Counted from the first letter of the stretch, positions 1-7,133 are shown. The stretch: DNA of 64,000 nt from Pelistega suis (GCF_013133795.1 NZ_JABGBN010000004.1:62001-126000); one strand, 5' to 3'. The notes: a model not told the origin generated them from the letters alone. Program-made: numbers and translations.

Positions 1-1653
1 CCTTCTCATCAAACACTCACAGCCTCTAGTTATGAAGACTTAACAACTCAACTTAGCGATTATGTAGGATCTTCAGGGAAATTTATGCCCGTTACAAAAT
101 CAGTAACCTTATATTTGCCCGAAGAAAATCTCAAAGGTTTACAAATTGTTGATACCCCTGGACTCAATGACCCAGTGCAATCTCGCAGCGAGCGTACTGA
201 GCAATTTATGCAACAATGTGATGTCGTCTTTATTATTTCTCCTTCTGGACAATTTCTATCTGCAGAAGATACGGAGCTCATCCATCGCATCCAAGATAAA
301 GAAGGTGTTCAAGAAATTCACCTTATTGCAACTCAAGCAGACACTCAAATCTTTGGTAGCGAATATGATGAACCTTATCCAAGTATGATTTATGAACAGA
401 TTTCAGCTAGTCTCACAAAACATGCTAAAGATGTCTTTATAAAAAAAGCACAAACGGAATCCTTTTTTCACAAAATTTCCGAAAAAATTGAACACAACGA
501 TATTATCTGTACATCTAGCGTATTCTTTACTTTACACAAAAATTTTGACCGTTTAGACGAAATTATCGATAATAATACACGCCATATCTATCAAAAGGTT
601 CAAGAACGATTTCCTGATATGTTCAGAGACAATAGCCTGGCTCAAGGTGAGTTTTTTGCACTAGCAAACATAGACCGCATTCATCAGGTCATTGCAGATG
701 TTAGAGCTCAAAAATCTGAAATCATTCAAAGACGTCGTTATGATTTTGAGAAAAGCAAAACAAAAGCCCTTCAAAATTACTTACGTGCTTTCGAAAAACA
801 TATCGAGAGGGATCTAGAAAACCTAGAATCTCAAGACATCACTCAACTTAAAGAACAACAGAATAAACTCAAAAAAACCAATCACGCCCTATCAGATGAT
901 TTAAATGACGTCTATGAGGAAGAGTGTCAAAACTTTAGTGTATCCATGTACCAAAGTCTATCAAAAGAAATCAATAAGATTTCTGATGATGCTGATGATA
1001 CTATCAACCTTGCCCAAGGAACAAAAGTGGATAGCTATTACAGAGTAGAAAAAAAATGGTTGGGACTCAAAACTGAACGCCATAAAGAATTCGAGGAGGT
1101 TACTTCTGTAGATACTCATAAAATACACTCTTATCTTAAAACAAAGATATATGACTGTATTGCACAAGACTTAACAATCTTAGCAAGAAAAGAAGTGAGT
1201 GCCTTTAAAAAACGTCTTACCAGAGAAATCACAGGGAAAGTAGAGGATATTCTTGACGAAGAACAGATTGATAATCATTTGTTAAAACAAACAATCAAAA
1301 AAACTATCGCTCAAATACCTGACTTTGACTTTAAGTTAAGTAATCCTTATCCTGCAGAGGTATTAGCAAAAACCAAGACTCTTACTGGTAATGATGCAGA
1401 GAAATATCTCGAAGAGGCTCGCCTATATAAGACTAATCTCATTAGCAACACAAGAACTCTCTTAACAAATTTCAATAATCAGTTAGAGAATGATTTATTG
1501 AACATTGATATTTCCTCCGTCTTTACTGAAAAAATTAATCAAGAAATTGATAAGCTGATTGATAATCTTGAAAACAAAGAAGAAAGTTATTTAAGACTCA
1601 CTAGTCTCTTAGAGAAGCTAAAGGCTGTTGGAGAAAAATATGAAAACCAATAA
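1..1653 (+). CDS. dynamin-like GTPase A (5' truncated by window edge)
   Basis: Reading frame 1 is open from the first base, so the gene begins outside the window; 550 C-terminal residues are visible. The G3 element DTPGLNDP lies at 151-174 and a degenerate G4 (TQAD, 331-342) follows at normal GTPase spacing; the P-loop must lie upstream of the window. The GTPase part is followed by a long charged helical region rich in K, E, Q and L with no clear membrane segment, which is the plan of bacterial dynamin-like proteins (GTPase head plus helical stalk) that remodel or tether membranes. Its stop overlaps the start of the next gene, also a dynamin-like GTPase, so the two are probably translated together. 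Family assignment rests on motifs and architecture only. The in-frame ATG at 85 is internal and not the start. Confidence 0.8.
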   Translation, partial: PSHQTLTASSYEDLTTQLSDYVGSSGKFMPVTKSVTLYLPEENLKGLQIVDTPGLNDPVQSRSERTEQFMQQCDVVFIISPSGQFLSAEDTELIHRIQDKEGVQEIHLIATQADTQIFGSEYDEPYPSMIYEQISASLTKHAKDVFIKKAQTESFFHKISEKIEHNDIICTSSVFFTLHKNFDRLDEIIDNNTRHIYQKVQERFPDMFRDNSLAQGEFFALANIDRIHQVIADVRAQKSEIIQRRRYDFEKSKTKALQNYLRAFEKHIERDLENLESQDITQLKEQQNKLKKTNHALSDDLNDVYEEECQNFSVSMYQSLSKEINKISDDADDTINLAQGTKVDSYYRVEKKWLGLKTERHKEFEEVTSVDTHKIHSYLKTKIYDCIAQDLTILARKEVSAFKKRLTREITGKVEDILDEEQIDNHLLKQTIKKTIAQIPDFDFKLSNPYPAEVLAKTKTLTGNDAEKYLEEARLYKTNLISNTRTLLTNFNNQLENDLLNIDISSVFTEKINQEIDKLIDNLENKEESYLRLTSLLEKLKAVGEKYENQ

Positions 1654-3403
1654 TAAACAAGTGCTCGAATATACAGAAAAAATTCAACATTTACTTCAAC
1701 CCACTCTTCCATTCAAACTTCTTTTTTCCAAGAAGAAAACAGTATTGGCATGGCTGAATACTATCCATGAAACGGTAGAACAGAGTACAACTCTTGAAGA
1801 TATTATCGAGCAAAAAGAGCATGAGCTCCAACAAAAAAACAATGAGATTAAACGTATTAAAAAAAGTCGCGATAGAGTAGAAGAAGACTTAGAGGAGCTA
1901 AAAGAAACTTTTGAAAATAAAGAGGAAGAATTAGAAAACCTTCAAGACGAACTCACATTGCAATTAAAAAATATCAAAACGCTTCAACGTATAAATGATG
2001 GTCTTCGTAATCAGATAGAGGAAAAAGATGTTCGTATTACCCAAGCTGATTTACGTCATAATCTCATTAAAAGTCTTCTTGAAACAGAGAACGATAATGT
2101 AGGTGTTCAACAATACTTTAAGCTACTATATGACGATTTTTTCCAATTTTCCGCACAAGAAAATGCACTTAAAGATGAAAGTGCCGCTCTATTAGAGTTA
2201 CAAGAAATAGGTAGCGATCTAAAACTTATCAGCGGTTATTCTGCTTTTTTCCAAAAACGTAGCATTGCTATTGCGGGAGGATTTAGTGCAGGAAAATCAC
2301 GCTTTATTACGAGTTTTTTTACAGACGATCAATTAACGCTACCTATTGGAATTAAACCAACAACAGCCATTCCAACATATGTATTAAATAGTAGTGATAA
2401 AACTTCACGAATTACGGCTTGTAATAATAAAGGAGCTATTATTGATCTTTCCCAACTGTGGAAATCCTATGATGTTCATCAAATACTGACTCATGAATTT
2501 ATTCAATCATTTGGCTTCAATCTAAAGAAAGTTATGCCCTATATTTTCTTAAGTACGCCTTTTAGATATGAACATTTATGTTTTGTGGATACTCCTGGAT
2601 ATAACCCTTCCGACTCAGGTACTCAATCAGACGACGCAAAAGCAGCAAAAGAATTTGTTGATAATACTGATGCTCTTATTTGGGTTGTCAGTGTCGAGGC
2701 GGGAACACTACCAAGGGAAGATATTAAATTTTTACATTCTACTATTTCTGACAATAATAAACCCCTATTTATTGTTATAAATAAAGCTGATCTCAAACCT
2801 ATTGAGGATGTGAAGGCTATCTACGAAAATATTATTAGAGTCTTAGATGAAGAAAATATTACAGTTCAAGGAATAGTCGCCTATAGTTCAAACCAAAAAG
2901 AAGAAATTTCACTTGGGAAAACTAACCGTCACAATAAATCCTTAACGCAGTTTCTTAATAATCTCAATACCCCTTCATCGAAACAAGATGTACTTTTAGC
3001 TCGCTTACAAGATGTACACAACAAATATTATGATGCCTTACAAGAACAAGAGCAAAATGTGAAGAAGCAATTGCTTGCAATCAAACATCTAGAAAGGGGA
3101 CTTTTCATGTCTAATTTTCTGGATAAAGAAGAAGATGAGGAGGATTTATATGAATATGATGATGAGGAGGATTTATATGAATATGATGATGAGGAGGATT
3201 TATATGAATATGATGATGAGGAGAATATCAGTAACCTCTCTTCTGTTGACATCATCGAGGAGCGCTTGAGAAATTTAGAGAAAAGCATTCAACAACATGA
3301 CACAGCAGACCTTATCAAGCAATTAGATATTGTTATGCAAAAAATGAGAAATGCCATTCAGCTAGTTTTTAGAGATACTACAATTTCGAATCATAAAAAC
3401 TAG
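1640..3403 (+). CDS. dynamin-like GTPase B with N-terminal coiled coil and acidic repeat tail
   Basis: I start this 587-residue protein at ATG 1640, which has GGAG at 1630-1633; an upstream in-frame TTG (1628) is possible but has no ribosome site. Residues about 50-150 are a highly charged coiled coil. The GTPase shows P-loop GGFSAGKS (213-220), G3 DTPGYNPSD (from 317) and G4 NKAD (381-384), so all nucleotide-binding elements are present. After a helical segment comes an acidic stretch (499-525) made of three identical 9-residue units DEEDLYEYD, encoded by a perfect DNA tandem repeat. The gene overlaps the preceding GTPase gene by 14 bases. Paired adjacent dynamin-like proteins are known in bacteria and often form heteromers; that these two do so is inference. 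Role could be membrane repair, fission or phage defence; the sequence does not decide. Confidence 0.85.
   Translation: MKTNNKQVLEYTEKIQHLLQPTLPFKLLFSKKKTVLAWLNTIHETVEQSTTLEDIIEQKEHELQQKNNEIKRIKKSRDRVEEDLEELKETFENKEEELENLQDELTLQLKNIKTLQRINDGLRNQIEEKDVRITQADLRHNLIKSLLETENDNVGVQQYFKLLYDDFFQFSAQENALKDESAALLELQEIGSDLKLISGYSAFFQKRSIAIAGGFSAGKSRFITSFFTDDQLTLPIGIKPTTAIPTYVLNSSDKTSRITACNNKGAIIDLSQLWKSYDVHQILTHEFIQSFGFNLKKVMPYIFLSTPFRYEHLCFVDTPGYNPSDSGTQSDDAKAAKEFVDNTDALIWVVSVEAGTLPREDIKFLHSTISDNNKPLFIVINKADLKPIEDVKAIYENIIRVLDEENITVQGIVAYSSNQKEEISLGKTNRHNKSLTQFLNNLNTPSSKQDVLLARLQDVHNKYYDALQEQEQNVKKQLLAIKHLERGLFMSNFLDKEEDEEDLYEYDDEEDLYEYDDEEDLYEYDDEENISNLSSVDIIEERLRNLEKSIQQHDTADLIKQLDIVMQKMRNAIQLVFRDTTISNHKN
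3134..3223 (+). repeat. 27-bp in-frame tandem repeat, 3.3 perfect copies
   Basis: Three identical 27-base units lie at 3134-3160, 3161-3187 and 3188-3214, followed by the first 9 bases of a fourth. Each encodes DEEDLYEYD inside dynamin-like GTPase B. Unit length is a multiple of three, so copy-number change would alter tail length without a frameshift. Every unit also contains AGGAGG followed after 6 bases by an out-of-frame ATG. Confidence 0.97.
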
Positions 3404-3456
3404 TCTTAACTAAAGAAGTTCAGATACAATCTAACAAGTCTACTTATCCAAAGTAA

Positions 3457-3488
3457 AACTGTAAGATGAAATCTGAACTCTTACAGTT
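3457..3488 (-). terminator. hairpin between convergent genes
   Basis: Nine-base arms AACTGTAAG (3457-3465) and CTTACAGTT (3480-3488) form a stem. On the minus strand the stem is followed by TTTTAC, so it may end transcription of the YaaW-family gene. A second inverted repeat, AGTTCAGAT (3417-3425) and ATCTGAACT (3471-3479), overlaps it and could form an alternative fold that serves the plus-strand dynamin genes. Confidence 0.45.
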
Positions 3489-3497
3489 CTATCACTC

Positions 3498-4049
3498 TTA
3501 ATCTTTACAAACTAGCCCTCTTAAAATAGCCACTTGAATAACTACAGGCACAGTTACTCTAAATGCTGGTCCAGTCAAGAGAACTCCCGACAAAGAACCA
3601 CCTAAAATGCTCTGTTGAAAAAAGTTCTTCCTTGATACCTTTGATGCTAACTTTTGTGACTTATCTTTTACTCGAGGAAAATAATCTTCTTTCTTTTCTC
3701 CATCCTTTCGAACAAGATTCAATGAGCTTAATAGACTATGCTCAATTTCAGAAACTGTAACACTTTGACTATATTTCACACCTAACTGATTGCACACATC
3801 ACAGAGAATCTCTCTATAAGTTACCCCTGTCCCACGAACAGCATTCACAATTGAATTTCCACCAAACTTTTGAATCTCAGCTGCAATGTTCTCCCAATAT
3901 CTACAATGATCTGGTACATAATGCTGATATTCAAACGAATCAGATAATTCTTCATTACTAGAGTGAAGTATGCAATCCACCAAATCATTTAATTCTTCAC
4001 TAGAACACTTAGACAAAAACTCTAAATCATTATCTTCACGATAGGACAT
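3498..4049 (-). CDS. UPF0174 (YaaW) family protein
   Basis: This 183-residue protein resembles E. coli YaaW (UPF0174; function unknown) along most of its length. Shared features are an N-terminal DUF3944-like segment (D-LEFLSKCSSEELNDLVD near residues 8-26), the central W-x6-E-I-KFGGNSI-N-RG block (about 50-70), and a C-terminal hydrophobic end FRVTVPVVIQVAILRGL. It is shorter than YaaW (237 residues), mainly in the segment before the hydrophobic C-terminus. A strong ribosome site (AGGGGGAAG) precedes ATG 4049. It converges on the dynamin-like pair with fewer than 100 bases between stops. The hydrophobic glycine-containing C-terminus suggests membrane association. A functional link to the dynamins is inferred only from proximity. 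Confidence 0.75.
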   Translation of the reverse strand: MSYREDNDLEFLSKCSSEELNDLVDCILHSSNEELSDSFEYQHYVPDHCRYWENIAAEIQKFGGNSIVNAVRGTGVTYREILCDVCNQLGVKYSQSVTVSEIEHSLLSSLNLVRKDGEKKEDYFPRVKDKSQKLASKVSRKNFFQQSILGGSLSGVLLTGPAFRVTVPVVIQVAILRGLVCKD

Positions 4050-4177
4050 CGCTTCCCCCTAAAAAACTTATAGACATTCAACCAATTATAAATAATTATT
4101 TTAATCCTATAAAAGTATTAAATTCTTAGTATTTTCAAAAAAACAACGCGACACAACCTGTCCCCTACTCTCTTTAA

Positions 4178-4323
4178 GATATCACTGCTCAAGAGCCAAG
4201 TCTCGAAGAGCAACTCGCACTGTTAAAAGCCGAAAAAGCGGAACTAGAGGAACTCTATACCTCAGCGTTGGTAGTGTATTAGGCACATTGATTGGTGCAA
4301 TCGTCAGTATGAAAGAGGAATAA
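4178..4323 (+). pseudogene. frameshifted relic of a small coiled-coil/membrane protein gene
   Basis: Two overlapping reading frames without a start look like one former gene. From 4190 one frame reads a charged helix (QEPSLEEQLALLKAEKAELE) and stops at a TAG near 4280. A second frame continues through the same place with a glycine-patterned hydrophobic segment GSVLGTLIGAIVS and KEE, then TAA at 4321-4323. A single-base indel near 4260-4270 would join them. An upstream in-frame TAA at 4175 leaves no start codon. It ends just 6 bases before the zinc-ribbon gene. Parent family not recognised. Confidence 0.45.
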
Positions 4324-4329
4324 TCTACT

Positions 4330-4539
4330 ATGCCCGTACCTCCTAAAACATCTCATCGTTTACACTGTCCAAAATGCGGTTGGCGTGAGCCCCCCTCCTA
4401 CTCGGACCAGAAAATATCGCCGGGGAAACCCATTTCCCAAGGTGATAGTTTTATCATAGGGTTTGCTTGTCCTAAATGTGATACGCCCCTAAAACCGAAA
4501 GAAGACAGTCTGTTGGATAAGATTAAATCGCTCTTTTAA
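4330..4539 (+). CDS. small zinc-ribbon protein
   Basis: This 69-residue protein carries two CPKC knuckles (CPKCGW at about 14-19 and CPKCDTPL at about 48-55), the signature of a four-cysteine zinc ribbon, followed by a short basic amphipathic tail (LLDKIKSLF). Nothing else is recognisable. GAGGAAT lies about 10 bases before ATG 4330. It sits between a broken gene relic and a HEPN-domain gene on the same strand, 172 bases upstream of the latter, so it may be a nucleic-acid-binding partner or simply an unrelated small protein. Function unknown. Confidence 0.7.
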   Translation: MPVPPKTSHRLHCPKCGWREPPSYSDQKISPGKPISQGDSFIIGFACPKCDTPLKPKEDSLLDKIKSLF

Positions 4540-4554
4540 GCGAGCATAAGAAGG

Positions 4555-4584
4555 GGCGATGAGTGTCAACAAGCATTCATCGCC
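4555..4584 (+). terminator. stem-loop after zinc-ribbon gene
   Basis: GGCGATGAGTG (4555-4565) and CATTCATCGCC (4574-4584) pair over 11 bases with one G-U, loop of 8. It lies 16 bases after the zinc-ribbon stop. The downstream T-tract is weak (TTAATGT), so termination may be partial. Confidence 0.5.
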
Positions 4585-4658
4585 TTAATGTATCCATGTT
4601 GTCGAAAAATACTCCACTACTTTTATACTGGCGTTAAATGCTTTTCTAAGAATATAAT

Positions 4659-4686
4659 ACTCATAAGCATTTACTCATAAGCATTT
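4659..4686 (+). repeat. perfect 14-bp tandem direct repeat upstream of HEPN gene
   Basis: ACTCATAAGCATTT occurs twice back to back (4659-4672 and 4673-4686), ending 25 bases before the HEPN start codon. An inverted partial copy AAATGCTT lies near 4637. The placement over the probable promoter/leader suggests an operator, but no binding protein is evident. Confidence 0.7.
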
Positions 4687-4711
4687 TATAGATTCATCAG
4701 GAGACTTCACT

Positions 4712-5404
4712 ATGACAGCCTTGCTCGCGCCATCGCTACAAAAATTTTTGGACTTAGACACGTCTTATCGTGAGCAACGCACAAACTTCTCCGATGATTT
4801 CCGTTTGCGCATTCACCGAGCATTGAGCTGGGCTAAAAAAGCAAATTCCTCGATAAGTGAGGACGGTGCTGATTTGGATATGGTATTTATGAGTCTATGG
4901 ATTAGCTTTAATGCCGCTTATGCCAAGGATATTAATACCAACTCTCCTGCAGATCGAAATAATTTTCGGGAGTTTTTACAGCTTATTTGTTCTTTAGATA
5001 ATGAACAAAAAATGTACAAACTGGTGTGGACAACTTTTCCAAAGAGTATTCGCCTACTCCTCGACAATCCATTTGTATTCCAACCATTTTGGGATTTTCA
5101 TAATGGCAAAATCACCGAAACAGAATGGCAGTCTTTATTTAGCGAGGCTAAACAACAAGCGAACCAAGCCCTCGCCTCTCAAGAAACAGGACATTTGTTA
5201 TTTATTATTTTTGACCGTCTCTATACCCTACGTAATCAGATCGTCCATGGTGGCTCTACCTATGGCAGTAAAGCAAACCGCACACAATTAGAAGATGCTT
5301 GTCAATTCCTCAGTCACTGTCTTGCTACCATTCTTGAAGTCATGATGCAAAACCCTCGTGATAAATTATGGGGCAAGCCTTTTTATCCTTATATTGGGGA
5401 GTAA
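4712..5404 (+). CDS. HEPN-like protein with Rx4H motif
   Basis: This 230-residue, largely helical soluble protein has RNQIVHG at residues 174-180, where R174 and H179 form the Rx4-6H signature of HEPN domains; in many HEPN families this is the RNase active site of toxins and antiviral effectors. Other residues expected of such proteins include the helix with LWISFNAAYAKD (about 69-80). No nucleotidyltransferase (MNT) antitoxin gene is adjacent, so it is not a standard HEPN-MNT pair. AGGAG precedes ATG 4712 by about 9 bases. Two perfect 14-base direct repeats lie immediately upstream. RNase activity and any defence role are inference from the motif. Confidence 0.72.
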   Translation: MTALLAPSLQKFLDLDTSYREQRTNFSDDFRLRIHRALSWAKKANSSISEDGADLDMVFMSLWISFNAAYAKDINTNSPADRNNFREFLQLICSLDNEQKMYKLVWTTFPKSIRLLLDNPFVFQPFWDFHNGKITETEWQSLFSEAKQQANQALASQETGHLLFIIFDRLYTLRNQIVHGGSTYGSKANRTQLEDACQFLSHCLATILEVMMQNPRDKLWGKPFYPYIGE

Positions 5405-5448
5405 GGTGATTTCAAATATCTGCTCAAATTAACATACTTATAAAATAG

Positions 5449-5478
5449 CACCCATCCCTATTTAATAGAAGATGGGTG
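5449..5478 (-). terminator. hairpin downstream of 79-residue basic protein gene
   Basis: CACCCATC (5449-5456) and GATGGGTG (5471-5478) form an 8-base stem between converging genes. On the minus strand it is followed by CTATTTTATAAG, consistent with a weak intrinsic terminator for the 5496-5735 gene. Confidence 0.5.
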
Positions 5479-5495
5479 GCAACTTTACATATCGC

Positions 5496-5735
5496 TTACT
5501 TACGCATTAATTCAGGATATTTTGCTAAGGTTGATTTTCTCAAATACTGCTTACCGTCCTTGGCGAAATCCCAAATGTTGGAAATTTGTTTTAAAGAAAT
5601 AGGTGGCTCTTTATCCTTTCGGATAGCCACTCGTGATTCACGTCTGAACTTACGATTTGCGATACGTTTGTCTTGCTTTTCACTCTCTGCGCAAGTATAT
5701 CCACAGATAGGTGTTTTACGATAACTACGACTCAT
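5496..5735 (-). CDS. small basic conserved hypothetical protein (MSRSYRKTPI type)
   Basis: I place the start at ATG 5735 because AAGGAGAAC lies just upstream and the sequence then begins MSRSYRKTPI, the start of a widespread small hypothetical protein type in bacteria; the longer frame to 5789 has no such support. The 79-residue product is very rich in K and R (for example KQDKRIANRKFRRESR) with a conserved-looking ISNIWDFAKDGK segment. Its charge suggests RNA or DNA contact. No function is known to me. Confidence 0.75.
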   Translation of the reverse strand: MSRSYRKTPICGYTCAESEKQDKRIANRKFRRESRVAIRKDKEPPISLKQISNIWDFAKDGKQYLRKSTLAKYPELMRK

Positions 5736-5837
5736 GTCGTTCTCCTTACTAAGTTTTAAATACCTAGTACTCTTTGAGAACAACTCCATATTTGACTTTC
5801 ATTTCTTGCTCCTAATAGCAATACGCTAACGTTACCA

Positions 5838-6257
5838 CTATAACATTTCAATATGAATTTTCTTACCTAGCTTACTATACGCACGTTCGATAAAATCAAG
5901 TTTAGTAGAGTGTCGTAAGTTCAGCAGTCTATCGACCTGTGGCAGAAAAACCTCCAACCGACGAGCGAGTTCTGCCTTACGAATATTTTGCTGTAGCATT
6001 TCATTCATCAGCAAAACCTTTGCGGTCACTAAAGCCGATAATTCTACGGCTGATTGATGATGAGTGACTGATGATGGCATAGGAATCGGTCTCTTCTGGT
6101 CAAAATAAATTTCCATTGCCGCTTCTAAAGCCTCAACAGCATTGAGTAACGCTTCTTGTTCATTATCACCAACTGCCGTTAACTCCGGAATATCCTGACT
6201 AGTGACAAGATAGGTTCCATTATCATCAAGCATTAAATTTACAGGATAGCTAAGCAT
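5838..6257 (-). CDS. hicB: HicB-family antitoxin
   Basis: This 139-residue protein begins MLSYPVNLMLDDNGTYLVTS, the strand-turn-strand start of the HicB partial RNase-H fold, with the usual DIPELTAVGDNEQEALLNA helix following. The C-terminal half (LLMNEMLQQNIRKAELARRL and on) is a helix-turn-helix, the DNA-binding part that lets HicB repress its own operon. It lies 30 bases downstream of hicA on the same strand, the usual toxin-then-antitoxin order. I prefer ATG 6257 (AGGA 8 bases upstream) over GTG 6272. It neutralises HicA by binding; family knowledge. Confidence 0.9.
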   Translation of the reverse strand: MLSYPVNLMLDDNGTYLVTSQDIPELTAVGDNEQEALLNAVEALEAAMEIYFDQKRPIPMPSSVTHHQSAVELSALVTAKVLLMNEMLQQNIRKAELARRLEVFLPQVDRLLNLRHSTKLDFIERAYSKLGKKIHIEML

Positions 6258-6287
6258 TTTGAATGTCCTCACAAGATTATTTTAAAC

Positions 6288-6461
6288 CTAAATCTTTTTT
6301 ATTTTATTGATTAATCCCGTACCTATTTCCTTTGAGCCATGAAAAGGAAAAATCGTCATCTTATTATTGAGCGTCACTCGAAAATGGCTAGAACCTGATT
6401 TATGGGGGCGAAATACAGCACCCTGTTTTTCCAACCACTTCCGAAACTCACTATATTTCAT
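6288..6461 (-). CDS. hicA: HicA-family mRNA interferase toxin
   Basis: The 57-residue protein has the double-stranded-RNA-binding-like HicA fold: MKYSEFRKWLEKQGA helix, then KSGSSHFRV with the catalytic histidine at residue 26, MTIFPFHGSKEIGTGLINKIKK at the end. HicA toxins cleave mRNA (and tmRNA) to stop growth and are held inactive by HicB. The start at ATG 6461 follows GGAGG by 5 bases; the longer frame to 6500 has no ribosome site. The gene is complete with all recognisable motifs, so the pair is probably functional. Confidence 0.9.
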   Translation of the reverse strand: MKYSEFRKWLEKQGAVFRPHKSGSSHFRVTLNNKMTIFPFHGSKEIGTGLINKIKKI

Positions 6462-6480
6462 ATAGCCTCCATCATAACAC

Positions 6481-6497
6481 AACAAATTTGTTATAAC
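6481..6497 (-). promoter_or_regulatory. palindromic operator candidate for hicAB
   Basis: AACAAATTTGTT (6481-6492) is a perfect 12-base palindrome that overlaps a second one, GTTATAAC (6490-6497), 20 to 36 bases before the hicA start. TATAAC within it could act as a -10 box. HicB proteins with a C-terminal DNA-binding domain bind palindromes in this position; binding here is inferred. Confidence 0.45.
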
Positions 6498-6690
6498 CAT
6501 TTTGTTGTTTTAAAATAATGATTTTTTAGAAAGCTATAAATTAACGATAAAAAACAAAACGAACAATTAGACAATCTCTTGTTTATCCATCCGTATTTCT
6601 ACGTAAAATTCTTGAAAAAATAACGAAGACAGAAGAACAAATCTTTAACCCTCCACGAGCGATAAAGACTATCACTAGACAGGTCTACTC

Positions 6691-6843
6691 TCACGACCAA
6701 TGTGTATAAGCATAGTAAGCAAATCCTAAAGCTAAGGTCAACAATATGGCTCCTAGAGGATGCTCGGAAAAAGCTCTCGCAAATATCTTATAAACTCCAG
6801 CCAACACACATAAAATAAAAATAAACGCAATAAACTGTCCCAT
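6691..6843 (-). CDS. 50-residue two-helix membrane protein
   Basis: ATG 6843 is preceded by AAAGGAAA and opens a 50-residue frame ending at TGA 6691. The sequence has two hydrophobic helices: GQFIAFIFILCVLAGVYKIF (residues 2-21) and GAILLTLALGFAYYAYTHW (31-49), joined by a short loop ARAFSEHPL. This is the pattern of a small inner-membrane hairpin protein. It stands alone between hicA and the 7332 gene. Function unknown; small size means coding status depends on the ribosome site and the clear helix pattern. Confidence 0.6.
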   Translation of the reverse strand: MGQFIAFIFILCVLAGVYKIFARAFSEHPLGAILLTLALGFAYYAYTHWS

Positions 6844-6948
6844 ACATTTCCTTTATCTCATCATACGCCCTGAAAAATGCTTTTTCATGCAGTGATGGAC
6901 ACAGTTTACTTGTTCATGATGTCAGGATGTGTCGTGCGCTACACCAGC

Positions 6949-7133
6949 TTATCCAAAATTCCTTTGGATAACTATGTGCCTATGTCTAGAAAAAGAAAGT
7001 ACAACTTATAGAATCTTTTATTTTTCAATACCTTATAATACATAAAAATAAAGAATTTACCTTCTGCTCATTTTATGAACAGCTGTAGTTTAGACATTTT
7101 TTGTAGACTTATCCAAAAAATTTGTGGATAAGT
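6949..7133. other. two palindromes with DnaA-box-like arms in a non-coding stretch
   Basis: The 6844-7331 gap has no credible gene. It holds TTATCCAAA (6949-6957)/TTTGGATAA (6963-6971), a perfect 9-base inverted repeat with a 5-base spacer, and ACTTATCCA (7107-7115)/TGGATAAGT (7125-7133). TGTGGATAA at 7123-7131 is an exact reverse DnaA box (TTATCCACA); the other half-sites differ by one base. The 130 bases between the two palindromes are very AT-rich. They may also act as transcription terminators or a binding site for a segregation or regulatory protein. Confidence 0.5.

Noticed and set aside
3028-3288. 86-codon serine/tyrosine-rich frame opposite the dynamin repeat
   Set aside because: Mirror image of the tandem repeat on the other strand; not a plausible protein.
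6949-7133. Chromosomal oriC
   Set aside because: Only one exact DnaA box and no dnaA, dnaN, gyrB, rpmH or parAB nearby; kept only as a binding-site candidate.
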